Part shown: in pieces, positions 9,768-18,204 of the stretch
Layout of the letters: the number at the start of each line of letters is the position of its first letter
How positions within the stretch are numbered: the stretch's first letter is position 1
Assembly (NCBI GenBank): GCA_903960135.1
Contig: CAJBZP010000087.1
Span: 1 to 59,154 of the forward strand
DNA: 59,154 bases
Direction: 5' to 3'
Origin: an uncultured Actinomycetes bacterium
Lineage (GTDB): Bacteria > Actinomycetota > Actinomycetes > S36-B12
Translations under genes and position numbers: made by a program
The notes under the pieces: generated by a model
Database searches by the model: none
Told to the model about the DNA's origin: nothing
Seen by the model: the letters and a program-made list of their open reading frames with translations, nothing else

Positions 9768-10378
9768 TCATATCGGTAGGAGCAATGCGACGTTGGCCGC
9801 TGCCGCCGCGTTAGCCAACTCCCGGTCAAGGGTTGCTAACGGAAGCCCCCGGTCCATAGCTAGCAGCAAGTAGCATGCGTCGCACGAGGTGAGCCCATGT
9901 TTTTGCGCCTCGAGTGCCAGCCGCTGAACCTGACTGCCCACAACATCGGTACGGATATCCAATTGATCGAGTCGTTCGCAAACACCTACCACGAACGCAG
10001 CGTCGACTCGTCCGGCCCGCATAGCAGTGCCGAAGGCATTGGCCATCTCCGCGTGTCATAACTCGGGAACGAGAACGAAACCGTTGGTCAAGAGAGAGTC
10101 GATCTTCGCTGCTGCCTCAGGGTCCCCGTCGTCGATCAACTCTCGGCCCGTCGCCTCCGCCGGCAGTCGGCGAACTCGCGCACCCAACTGGCGGATGGCA
10201 GCAACAGCGGCCGCCCGATCCTCGCGATCAGCCGCCTTGATGGCGCTATGCGAGCGATGGGCCGACCATGCTTAGTGACAGTTACCTCTTTGCCTTCCAT
10301 GACTTCCTCAAGGACCGCGGATAACTGGTTCTTAAGGTCGTAAATGCCGATAGACCAGCCGGGGCTGACCGCGCTCAT
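9768..10378 (-). pseudogene. Degraded vapBC (Phd-like antitoxin plus PIN toxin) with frameshift, probable toxin N-terminal loss and in-frame TGA
   Basis: Antitoxin start WSIGIYDLKNQLSAVLEEVMEGKEVTVTKHGRPIARIAPSR, then continues in another frame (ADREDRAAAVAAIRQLGARVRRLPAEATGRELIDDG) directly into DPEAAAKIDSLLTNGFVLVPEL*HAEMANAFGTAMRAG...CDACYLLLAMDRGLPLATLDREL. Confidence 0.82.
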
Positions 10379-10391
10379 ATATTCAGGCTAG

Positions 10392-10640
10392 TCTCTGGCC
10401 GGAAATACGTCACTGCTGGACAGCTCGTCATTGATCGGGCCCGCAGCGCCTTATAAGTTTCAAAAGACCCAGAAGAATCCACAAGGCGAAGCCACTCGAA
10501 TCGACTACATCATGGGTTACGGCACCGGCCTGAGGGTGATTGACTACGAGGTAGTCGTCTATTTAACTGGCAAGGCGTTCAACCCTGACTATCAAGCATC
10601 TGATCATCAAATGGTCAAAGCTACCTTCGCTTTCCCCTGA
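10392..10640 (+). pseudogene. C-terminal remnant of an endonuclease/exonuclease/phosphatase family protein
   Basis: Frame gives ...TRIDYIMGYGTGLRVIDYEVVVYL...YQASDHQMVKATFAF, the C-terminal DHxxV region of the EEP superfamily, with no catalytic N-terminal domain upstream. Confidence 0.6.
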
Positions 10641-10736
10641 ATTGCTAGTGGTTCGTAGTTGTCTTCGGGTATTGCGCCATGATGAATGTTTCGGGAAGAG
10701 CGCAAACAGCACACCTGACTTTGATAACCTCGGCGG

Positions 10737-12050
10737 GTGCGGAGGATAGGATTTTTGGCGCTAACGGGAGTCCTCCTTGTCGGGTGCGGCACTGTCATTC
10801 AAGCCGAGCGACAGGACACCACGGTTATGTACCAGACGCTCCGCGAGGACAAAATCATCAATGCGGACATCTGGGACAAGCAACCCAAAATGCTCGCGGC
10901 GGGTTTGGGATTCACAAATATCATCGGTGTGCCTGGCCTGAGCACCGACAACCTCGCCCTGAGCCGGACTTTGACTCGCCTGGCCGGAGGTGCCTGGAAT
11001 ACGGTGTCCTGTTCACCTGACCAGACCGCTACTTTGGTGAGTTACACCTCGGCTGGGACCCCGGACGGCGTAGCGAAATCGTATGGCCAGGAGGTTTACT
11101 ACTCCGACGGATTACCGATCGAGTTCAGTTGGCCGATGCTTCCCAGCACTCTGGACGCTACCGACTTTAGAGTGAATCTGAATAACGGGCAGGCCGTGAC
11201 CCCACAGGTTGCCTCGATCTATCCGAATATGGAGTACAACGAGCGGTCGGTAGCGGTGATCTTCGGCCACTTCGGCAACCGTTTTTCTTCGAGTCAGCCT
11301 GGTGCGATCTACCCAACCTCCATCGAGGTTGTCTTGGATGAGACCCCGTTGCAGTTGGTCGGTCCCGGCCTGCAGATTGTCAGCGCCGTTGGCCTCAAAG
11401 CTGATGCTCCCGGATCTCCTTATACGGATCCAGATGTGGAGCCGGCCAAGCGCGGCGGCCCCAAACTTGTCGGGGCAAAACTCACGCGAATGTCTACCGA
11501 CGGTGACACTGCTCCTAAAGACTTCCAACAGCACCTGCCCAACGATGGTGTTGCCCTATACGGAGATCAGGCGCAATACAGGTTGCGGACCTACACGAGT
11601 GGGGGGATGACTGCGGATGGTGTCCGCGGACTGTTCCCCACCGACTTCGCTCGGTTCTTCCGACTCCAGGCAACGACGAGCGCGGGGGACACAGTGCTTT
11701 TGACCGAGACAGGAAAGGACTACCTCATCGACGGCAAGAAGCTCCGCGTCGTGGGCCTGGCTGACCTCGGCAAGAAACAAGAAACCTACAACGACTGTTA
11801 CGTTGAGGACAAGGACAACTACATCGACATCATTTTGTCCGGTGATGTAGAGGCCGTCAGCAAGATCACCCTTGTCGAAATACCCTCGACCGGTTCGTAC
11901 TCCCCCGTCTACAACCCTGGCGGGCCTGGAAACGATCCTGCACCGAACGTCCGATACTCGGCCCCGAGCCCGCCTATCTCACAAAAAGTGACAATTGCCC
12001 TCGAAGATCCACTGACAGTCACCTACCCCGAAGGTGCTTCAGCTAGGTGA
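10737..12050 (+). CDS. Putative lipoprotein of unknown function
   Basis: GTG start; MRRIGFLALTGVLLVGCG lipobox; 437 aa with no family I recognise. Confidence 0.75.
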   Translation: MRRIGFLALTGVLLVGCGTVIQAERQDTTVMYQTLREDKIINADIWDKQPKMLAAGLGFTNIIGVPGLSTDNLALSRTLTRLAGGAWNTVSCSPDQTATLVSYTSAGTPDGVAKSYGQEVYYSDGLPIEFSWPMLPSTLDATDFRVNLNNGQAVTPQVASIYPNMEYNERSVAVIFGHFGNRFSSSQPGAIYPTSIEVVLDETPLQLVGPGLQIVSAVGLKADAPGSPYTDPDVEPAKRGGPKLVGAKLTRMSTDGDTAPKDFQQHLPNDGVALYGDQAQYRLRTYTSGGMTADGVRGLFPTDFARFFRLQATTSAGDTVLLTETGKDYLIDGKKLRVVGLADLGKKQETYNDCYVEDKDNYIDIILSGDVEAVSKITLVEIPSTGSYSPVYNPGGPGNDPAPNVRYSAPSPPISQKVTIALEDPLTVTYPEGASAR

Positions 12051-12113
12051 CATCTACCCGCACCAGTTGACCCTCGGCGCATTGGGCAATCAGTAGTGCA
12101 TCGTGTTTGCTGA

Positions 12114-12872
12114 TTACTGGGGCAGACGCCTAAACACCGGCCGCGGCAAAGTCTTCAGCGCGGTCATGACGAAGCGCAGCGGCCCCGGAGCATAAACAGT
12201 GTTCTTGCCTTTTCGTAACCCGGCCACAACAATCTTCCCCACCACTTCTGGGTCGGTCGTCATCGGTGCTTCTGGCATACCGGTTGTCATCTTCGTACGC
12301 ACCATGCCTGGGCGCACAACTAGAACATTTGCTCCCGAGCCATGCAATGCGTCACCGAGGCCTTGTGCGAAGGCATCGAGACCAGCTTTCGTGGACCCAT
12401 AAATAAAATTAGATCGCCGTGCGCGATCGCCTGCAACACTTGAGAAGACTACGAGTGACCCATGGCCTTGACTCTTCAATCGTGCTGCAACTCTTAAGCC
12501 CACGCTCACCGCGCCGGTGTAGTTTGTGGTTGCCACCTCCACCGCGAGATCGGGATTGGCCTCACCTTCGTCTTGGCTACCAAGAATCCCGAAAGCAAGT
12601 AGAACAATGTCAATGTCACCGGCATCGAAAACCTGATTAATCAGCACCGCGTGCTCCGTGGTGTTCTTGGCCTCAAAATCAATCGCTGAAACCCCTTGAA
12701 TACCCGCACCGGTTAGCGCAGCGATTGCGGCATCGCGCGCGGGTGACGGCCTCCCCGCTAACACCACTCGCTTAAGGCGATTACGCGGTAAAGCCCGCAC
12801 CGTGGCCAGAGCAATCTCGCTTGTCCCCCCTAGGACAAGTACCGACTGCGGATCACCGAGTGCATCGTTCAC
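12114..12872 (-). CDS. dprE2: Decaprenylphospho-beta-D-erythro-pentofuranosid-2-ulose 2-reductase (SDR; DprE2)
   Basis: SDR with VLVLGGTSEIALATVRAL, VVFSSVAGDRARRSNFIYGSTKAGLDAFAQGLGDAL; GTG start at 12872 overlaps the dprE1 stop. Confidence 0.92.
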   Translation of the reverse strand: MNDALGDPQSVLVLGGTSEIALATVRALPRNRLKRVVLAGRPSPARDAAIAALTGAGIQGVSAIDFEAKNTTEHAVLINQVFDAGDIDIVLLAFGILGSQDEGEANPDLAVEVATTNYTGAVSVGLRVAARLKSQGHGSLVVFSSVAGDRARRSNFIYGSTKAGLDAFAQGLGDALHGSGANVLVVRPGMVRTKMTTGMPEAPMTTDPEVVGKIVVAGLRKGKNTVYAPGPLRFVMTALKTLPRPVFRRLPQ

Positions 12873-14245
12873 AGCGACAACCTCCTGGCTAGGTCTGACT
12901 TGAAAATACCTTTGGGGTCCATTTGATTGCGGGTCCGCTGCCACTGCGTGAGGAGCGGATAGGTACGCACAAACATTTCTGGTGACTGCCTCGAGTCTTT
13001 GGCGAGGTAAAGCCGGCCGCCCGCATTGGCAACTAACTCATCTAGTTCATCCAGCACCGCAGCCAGCCCGGGAATCCCCGCTGGCACATCAGCGGCTAGT
13101 GTCCAGCCCGGCTGCGGAAAGGAAAGTGGAGCTGGGTTGGCGGCACCAAATCGCTTTAGCACCGTCAAGAAGCTAGGTGCGCCGACGCCTTGCAGCTTGC
13201 GCAGCGCAATCCCAATGATTTCAGCGGCGCCATCGGGCACCACGAATTGATATTGCACGAAACCACCGGGGCCGTAAACCCGATTCCAGTCTTTGACGAA
13301 ATCAAGGGGATGAAAGAACTCAGAAATTGGTTGCAGCGCACCCTGCTCGGACTTCGGCGCCTTGCGATACCAGGCCTCATTAAATGCCCGCACGGTGAAC
13401 TTATTGAGCAGGCCGCCGGGGATCAATCCAGGTGCCGACGCTAACGCTTTCGGGCCGTAGTCCAGCGCGGTTGCGCGCTTTGCCACCGGCAGTTGGTCGA
13501 CCGCTGCATGATCGCCTCTGGTCAATACGCCACGACCGGTTGCTGAGACACTGTCGATCCAGGCCACGCTGTAGCGATACTGCGAGTCACGTTCGATCAT
13601 GCGAGCCATCACGTCATCGAGATCTGCGCAGCGCTCGGTATCAACGCTCATCATCGAGCTAGTTATCGGCAGCATTTTGAACGTTGCCTCAGTCATGACA
13701 CCCGTTAGGCCCATCCCGCCGACGGTGGCCCAAAAACGCTCCCGCGTTTGCGGATCATCGGGGGTCAGTGACTGAGGTGCACCGCGTCCGTCAACGAGTT
13801 GAATTTCGCTCACATGACTGCCGAAACTACCTTCGACATGGTGATTCTTACCGTGAATATCGGCGGCAATGGCCCCGCCGACGGTGACATGCCGAGTGCC
13901 CGCTGTCACCGGGACGAAGAAGCCGGCGGGCACGGTGGCCAGCAAAAGGTCGTGGATGCTCGCACCGGCGCCGACCCGTACGCTGCCTGTGCTCGCAGTT
14001 AGGGCGATTGTCGACATGGCTGTTAGATCCAGGACGCTGGCGCCCCCGCTTTGTGCGGCGTCACCATATGAACGCCCCAAGCCGCGGGCCAACACCCCTC
14101 TCGGCCCGGATACCTTGATGCACTGCTGCACCTGCTCAACCGTACTTACCGGCACCACTTTGGCCAATGAGGGGCTGGTGCGCCCCCACCCTGTAAGCAG
14201 TTGCTCGCCCTCGTCAAGGCGTAGCGGTGATTTGTTTGACATCAC
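12869..14245 (-). CDS. dprE1: Decaprenylphosphoryl-beta-D-ribose oxidase (FAD; DprE1)
   Basis: GLGRSYGDAAQSGG, GRGAPQSLTPDD, GGRLYLAKDSRQSPEMF...MDPKGIFKSDLARRLSL; adjacent to dprE2 and ubiA. Confidence 0.94.
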   Translation of the reverse strand: MMSNKSPLRLDEGEQLLTGWGRTSPSLAKVVPVSTVEQVQQCIKVSGPRGVLARGLGRSYGDAAQSGGASVLDLTAMSTIALTASTGSVRVGAGASIHDLLLATVPAGFFVPVTAGTRHVTVGGAIAADIHGKNHHVEGSFGSHVSEIQLVDGRGAPQSLTPDDPQTRERFWATVGGMGLTGVMTEATFKMLPITSSMMSVDTERCADLDDVMARMIERDSQYRYSVAWIDSVSATGRGVLTRGDHAAVDQLPVAKRATALDYGPKALASAPGLIPGGLLNKFTVRAFNEAWYRKAPKSEQGALQPISEFFHPLDFVKDWNRVYGPGGFVQYQFVVPDGAAEIIGIALRKLQGVGAPSFLTVLKRFGAANPAPLSFPQPGWTLAADVPAGIPGLAAVLDELDELVANAGGRLYLAKDSRQSPEMFVRTYPLLTQWQRTRNQMDPKGIFKSDLARRLSL

Positions 14246-15177
14246 ACGCCCAAGGCGCCGAGGCCAAATAGCACTAACCAGATCGCACCGATAGTGAGAA
14301 GTGCTTTGTCATGCAAGACCGCATCCTCCGGTGCCTCTGCCTGACCGCGATCGATCGCAACGCCGTAGCGCAAAATCGCAAGGACGAATGGGAGGACACT
14401 CCATTGCGCCCACGGCAAGGTCGACGGCGCCTGACCAACCTCAAATGCCCATAGGCAATACGCAACTATCGTTACCGCGGCGGCAATGCCCCACACGAAA
14501 CGCAGGTAGCCAAGGGAATAGCCCTCTAAGCTCGCCCGCTTGGCTGTCTCACCGGCACCGGATCTATTCAGGTCGCGGTCTAGCTCACTGAACCTCTTGC
14601 CCGCCGCCATGAACAGTGAGCCGAACCCAGCAACGATTAAGAACCACTGCGATATCGGTAGGTTTGAGGCCACCCCACCGGCGATGGCCCGGAGCAAAAA
14701 TCCCATTGCGAGTAATGCGAGCTCGATTACCGGCTCATGTTTAAGGAACAATGAATATGAAAGGGTGAAAACGAAGTAGATGGCAACTACGCCGGCGAGA
14801 TCAGGCCTGATCCACCAAGCCAGTGTTAGTGCTGCCAGAGCCAAAATGACCGCGAAGACCGCCGCGATATTCGCGTTTAGGTCACCGGCCGCAATCGGGC
14901 GGTTGCGTTTCGTCGGATGATTGCGATCTGACTCGACATCCTTGATGTCGTTGATCAGGTACGTCGAACTTGAGATAAGACAAAAGGCAACAAACGCCCC
15001 CAGGGTCGGCACGATCACCGTTGCTAAGAAAAGTGAGCCCGCAGCCAACGGAGCAGCGAAGACCAGCACATTCTTCAGCCACTGGCGTGGCCGCATCGCC
15101 ACAACTAGTGCCACGGGAAGTGTCCGGCCGCTATGCGTCGCGTTCAACACTTGCCCCCGGCTCTGAATCGCCAACAA
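14242..15177 (-). CDS. ubiA: Decaprenyl-phosphate phosphoribosyltransferase (UbiA family)
   Basis: MRPRQWLKNVLVFAAPLAAG, YLINDIKDVESDRNHPTKRNRPIAAGDL prenyltransferase motif; operonic with dprE1/2. Confidence 0.92.
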   Translation of the reverse strand: MLAIQSRGQVLNATHSGRTLPVALVVAMRPRQWLKNVLVFAAPLAAGSLFLATVIVPTLGAFVAFCLISSSTYLINDIKDVESDRNHPTKRNRPIAAGDLNANIAAVFAVILALAALTLAWWIRPDLAGVVAIYFVFTLSYSLFLKHEPVIELALLAMGFLLRAIAGGVASNLPISQWFLIVAGFGSLFMAAGKRFSELDRDLNRSGAGETAKRASLEGYSLGYLRFVWGIAAAVTIVAYCLWAFEVGQAPSTLPWAQWSVLPFVLAILRYGVAIDRGQAEAPEDAVLHDKALLTIGAIWLVLFGLGALGV

Positions 15178-15619
15178 TTCGAGCGAGTTGCGGCACGACG
15201 AGGAACCAAGTAATCACGTGCATGATCGATAACCAGATGCGAGTTGACCAGATGACGTCAGCGGGTTGCATCAGCGGCGAGGCGAGCGTAAGCACGGCGA
15301 TTAGGGTGCCGCCCCAATAAACAACGCGGCGGGCATTTCTTCGCCCCAACATCAAAGCTGAAAGCAGGGCCCCGGCCACCGCGGCAAGGAGCGGGGCGAT
15401 TACCACCACTATCCACGGCACGACCTGCAGGGAGCCACCGAAGGCAGATTGCACCTCAAATGGCACCCCGAGCAGGCGCCCGATGCCATAGATGAACAGG
15501 CACAAGATGGCAGACCAGCCGCCGGTCAGGGCCGCCGCATAAAGCAAGAACCGCAGCGTGGGATTAGCCGACTTGGGCGGGGCGATCGGGGTCACCGATG
15601 CCATCCAGAAGCCGGTCAT
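15131..15619 (-). CDS. DUF6069-like integral membrane protein
   Basis: Four TM segments; MTGFWMASVTPIAPPKSANPTLRFLLYAAALTGGWSAIL; likely start is an internal Met rather than 15679. Confidence 0.6.
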   Translation of the reverse strand: MTGFWMASVTPIAPPKSANPTLRFLLYAAALTGGWSAILCLFIYGIGRLLGVPFEVQSAFGGSLQVVPWIVVVIAPLLAAVAGALLSALMLGRRNARRVVYWGGTLIAVLTLASPLMQPADVIWSTRIWLSIMHVITWFLVVPQLARIVGDSEPGASVERDA

Positions 15620-15709
15620 CCCCCCATTGTGGCGAATAACCCCGGCCCGCGACACCGCTGGGGATAATGCCGCCTGCACTTGCGCAAGTTACTCATCAGT
15701 AGCATCATT

Positions 15710-15729
15710 AGGTTACTGGCGGGTAACCT
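15710..15729. promoter_or_regulatory. Inverted repeat AGGTTAC-N6-GTAACCT upstream of acyl-CoA dehydrogenase (candidate operator)
   Basis: Perfect 7-bp arms, 6-nt spacer, about 65 bp upstream of the CDS. Confidence 0.5.
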
Positions 15730-15793
15730 CGCCCGGGGGTCTGCTGTACCAACTAATCCGAGAAGTGAACTGCGGCAAAGGAGTGGGTCGGCC

Positions 15794-17629
15794 ATGGGGC
15801 ATTACAAGAGCAACCTTCGGGACCTGGAATTCAACCTTTTCGAGGTTTTCGGGGCCGGTGACCGCCTCGGCCAAGGCCCATTCGCTGATACCGATGCCGA
15901 CACCGCACATGATGTCTTGCGCGAAGTCGAGCGGCTCGCCACCGGCGAACTTGCCGACTCCTTCGCCGACTCCGATCGCAACCCGCCGGTTTATGACCCA
16001 AGCACGAAGACCGTAACGATGCCCGAAAGTTTCAAGAAGGCATTTCGGTTGCTCATGGATGCACAGTGGTGGCGGCTAGATCTACCCGAGCACATGGGCG
16101 GCTCCGGTGCCCCGCCATCGCTGCGTTGGGCCGCTAGCGAACTGCTGCTCGGTTCAAATCCGGCCGCTTTCATGTATATGTCCGGTCCAGGCTTCGCCAG
16201 CATCCTTGACAGCATTGGCAACGCCGATCAAAAACGTGCTGCAACTTTCACGATTGACAAGGGCTGGGGTTCGACAATGGTGCTGACCGAGCCTGATGCC
16301 GGCTCAGATGTCGGTGCCGGTCGAGCCAAGGCCTTCGACAACGGCGACGGCACCTGGCGCATTGAGGGTGTCAAAAGGTTTATCTCATCGGCCGAGCACG
16401 ACATGGTCGAGAACATCATGCACTTAGTGCTGGCTCGCCCCGAGGGCGCCGGCCCCGGCACGAAGGGACTCTCCCTTTTTCTCGTCCCGAAATTCCTTTT
16501 TGATTTCCAGACCGGTGAGCTTGGGGCCCGCAATGGTGTCTACACCACCAATGTCGAAAAGAAGATGGGCCTGAAAGTCTCAACCACCTGCGAACTGACG
16601 TTCAGCGAAAACGAGCCGGCAATTGGCTGGCTCATCGGTGATGTACATGACGGCATCGCCCAGATGTTCAAGGTCATTGAGTATGCGCGGATGATGGTCG
16701 GAACAAAAGCCATAGCGACGTTGTCAACCGGCTACTTGAACGCCCTCGATTACGCAAAGACACGCGTTCAAGGTGCTGACCTCACTCAGATGACCGATAA
16801 GTCCGCACCGCGCGTTACGATCGTGCACCACCCAGATGTTCGCCGGTCCCTGATGCTGCAGAAGTCATACGCCGAAGGGATGCGCGCCCTCATCGCCTAC
16901 ACCGCCTACTGGCAAGACTTAATCGAGATGGGCGAAGCCGGAGTCGAGGGAGTTGACCTCGACGGCGCCTTGCGAATGAATGATCTACTGCTGCCAATAG
17001 TCAAGGGTGTCGGCTCAGAACGCTCCTACGAAATGCTCGCGGTGTCGCTGCAAACCTACGGCGGGTCCGGGTATCTTCAGGACTACCCGGTTGAGCAGTA
17101 CCTGCGCGACGCAAAGATCGACACCCTTTATGAAGGCACCACCGCCATTCAGGGGCTCGACTTCTTCTTCCGCAAAATGGTCCGCGACCAATTCAAGTCG
17201 ATTTTCTACCTGGGTTCGCAGATCACCGAGACAGTAAAAGGTGATGAAGGCGCCGGCCAGTTGGCCACCGAACGCGAATTACTCGGCAAGGCCCTTGAAG
17301 ATGTGCAGGCCATGATCGGCCTGCTCGGCCAGTGGGCCATGGCTTCGCAAACAGACGCCAAGGAGATCTACCGGGTCGGGTTGAACACCACGCGCCTGCT
17401 GATGACCACCGGCGATCTACTCATCGGCTGGCTGCTAATCCGGCAGGCCGAAGTCGCCACCCGCGCCCTGGAAGCAGGAGCCGTCGATCGTGATCGCACC
17501 TTCTATCTCGGCAAGATCGAAACGGCCAAGTGGTTCGCGCGCAATCGCCTGCCACTCCTCGCGGCCGAGCGTGCGGTTGCTGAGGCCACCACCCTTGAGG
17601 TCATGGAGCTTCCCGAGGAATCCTTCTAA
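15794..17629 (+). CDS. Acyl-CoA dehydrogenase (long form)
   Basis: [62 protein letters not shown] at 15794 ([20 protein letters not shown]). Confidence 0.95.
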   Translation: MGHYKSNLRDLEFNLFEVFGAGDRLGQGPFADTDADTAHDVLREVERLATGELADSFADSDRNPPVYDPSTKTVTMPESFKKAFRLLMDAQWWRLDLPEHMGGSGAPPSLRWAASELLLGSNPAAFMYMSGPGFASILDSIGNADQKRAATFTIDKGWGSTMVLTEPDAGSDVGAGRAKAFDNGDGTWRIEGVKRFISSAEHDMVENIMHLVLARPEGAGPGTKGLSLFLVPKFLFDFQTGELGARNGVYTTNVEKKMGLKVSTTCELTFSENEPAIGWLIGDVHDGIAQMFKVIEYARMMVGTKAIATLSTGYLNALDYAKTRVQGADLTQMTDKSAPRVTIVHHPDVRRSLMLQKSYAEGMRALIAYTAYWQDLIEMGEAGVEGVDLDGALRMNDLLLPIVKGVGSERSYEMLAVSLQTYGGSGYLQDYPVEQYLRDAKIDTLYEGTTAIQGLDFFFRKMVRDQFKSIFYLGSQITETVKGDEGAGQLATERELLGKALEDVQAMIGLLGQWAMASQTDAKEIYRVGLNTTRLLMTTGDLLIGWLLIRQAEVATRALEAGAVDRDRTFYLGKIETAKWFARNRLPLLAAERAVAEATTLEVMELPEESF

Positions 17630-17694
17630 GAGCGGTTAATTCCACCGCATCTCCTGCTGTCTCGCGTTCACTGCTCGACTCATAGGATCAGAGG

Positions 17695-18204
17695 ATGAAG
17701 TTTTGGCGCCCGGTATTGATATTGGGCATAGGCGCCCTAGCGCTGCTGACTTACCTCGGTCCGGCCGGTGCCCACTCACAGTTGCTTTCGTCCGACCCAA
17801 CTACTGGCTCAGTACTCGCCGCTGCACCCACTTCGGTGGTGCTCACATTCAATGAAGCGCTACTCGCGGAGACGGTCGCGATTGCCATCTCCGATAGCAG
17901 CGGAGCCGTTGTCAGCGGTACCGTCGCATCGGCGGTCGGCGCCGTCGTTACGATCCCCTGGCCCGCTGACTTAAGCCCAGACACCTATACGGTTTCCTAT
18001 CGGGTTGTGTCCGCGGACGGACATCCCGTGACCGGGTCAATTGACTTCGCCTACGCCAGCGCTTCGCCGACGAAAACTCCGGTTACGGCGGCGCCCGCAG
18101 CCCCTGAGCAACCTTCGAATTTCCCTATCGGTGTGGTTGGTTTGATACTCGCCCTCGCGGCCACGATCACCGTCATCATTTTGGCCAGACGCGGGCGTAG
18201 ATGA
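17695..18204 (+). CDS. Copper-binding CopC-domain protein with C-terminal TM
   Basis: Signal peptide then AHSQLLSSDPTTGSVLAAAPTSVVLTFNEAL...SYRVVSADGHPVTGSIDFAY. Confidence 0.92.
   Translation: MKFWRPVLILGIGALALLTYLGPAGAHSQLLSSDPTTGSVLAAAPTSVVLTFNEALLAETVAIAISDSSGAVVSGTVASAVGAVVTIPWPADLSPDTYTVSYRVVSADGHPVTGSIDFAYASASPTKTPVTAAPAAPEQPSNFPIGVVGLILALAATITVIILARRGRR

Noticed and set aside
9632-9829. 65-aa minus-strand ORF containing TGIEPAYLAWEASALPLSYAREG
   Set aside because: Antisense translation of the tRNA-Gly gene; a well-known spurious ORF type.
10056-10058. In-frame TGA in the PIN toxin as possible recoding (Trp or selenocysteine)
   Set aside because: Neighbouring genes use TGA as stop and TGG for Trp; the locus also has a frameshift and missing N-terminus, so pseudogene decay is simpler.
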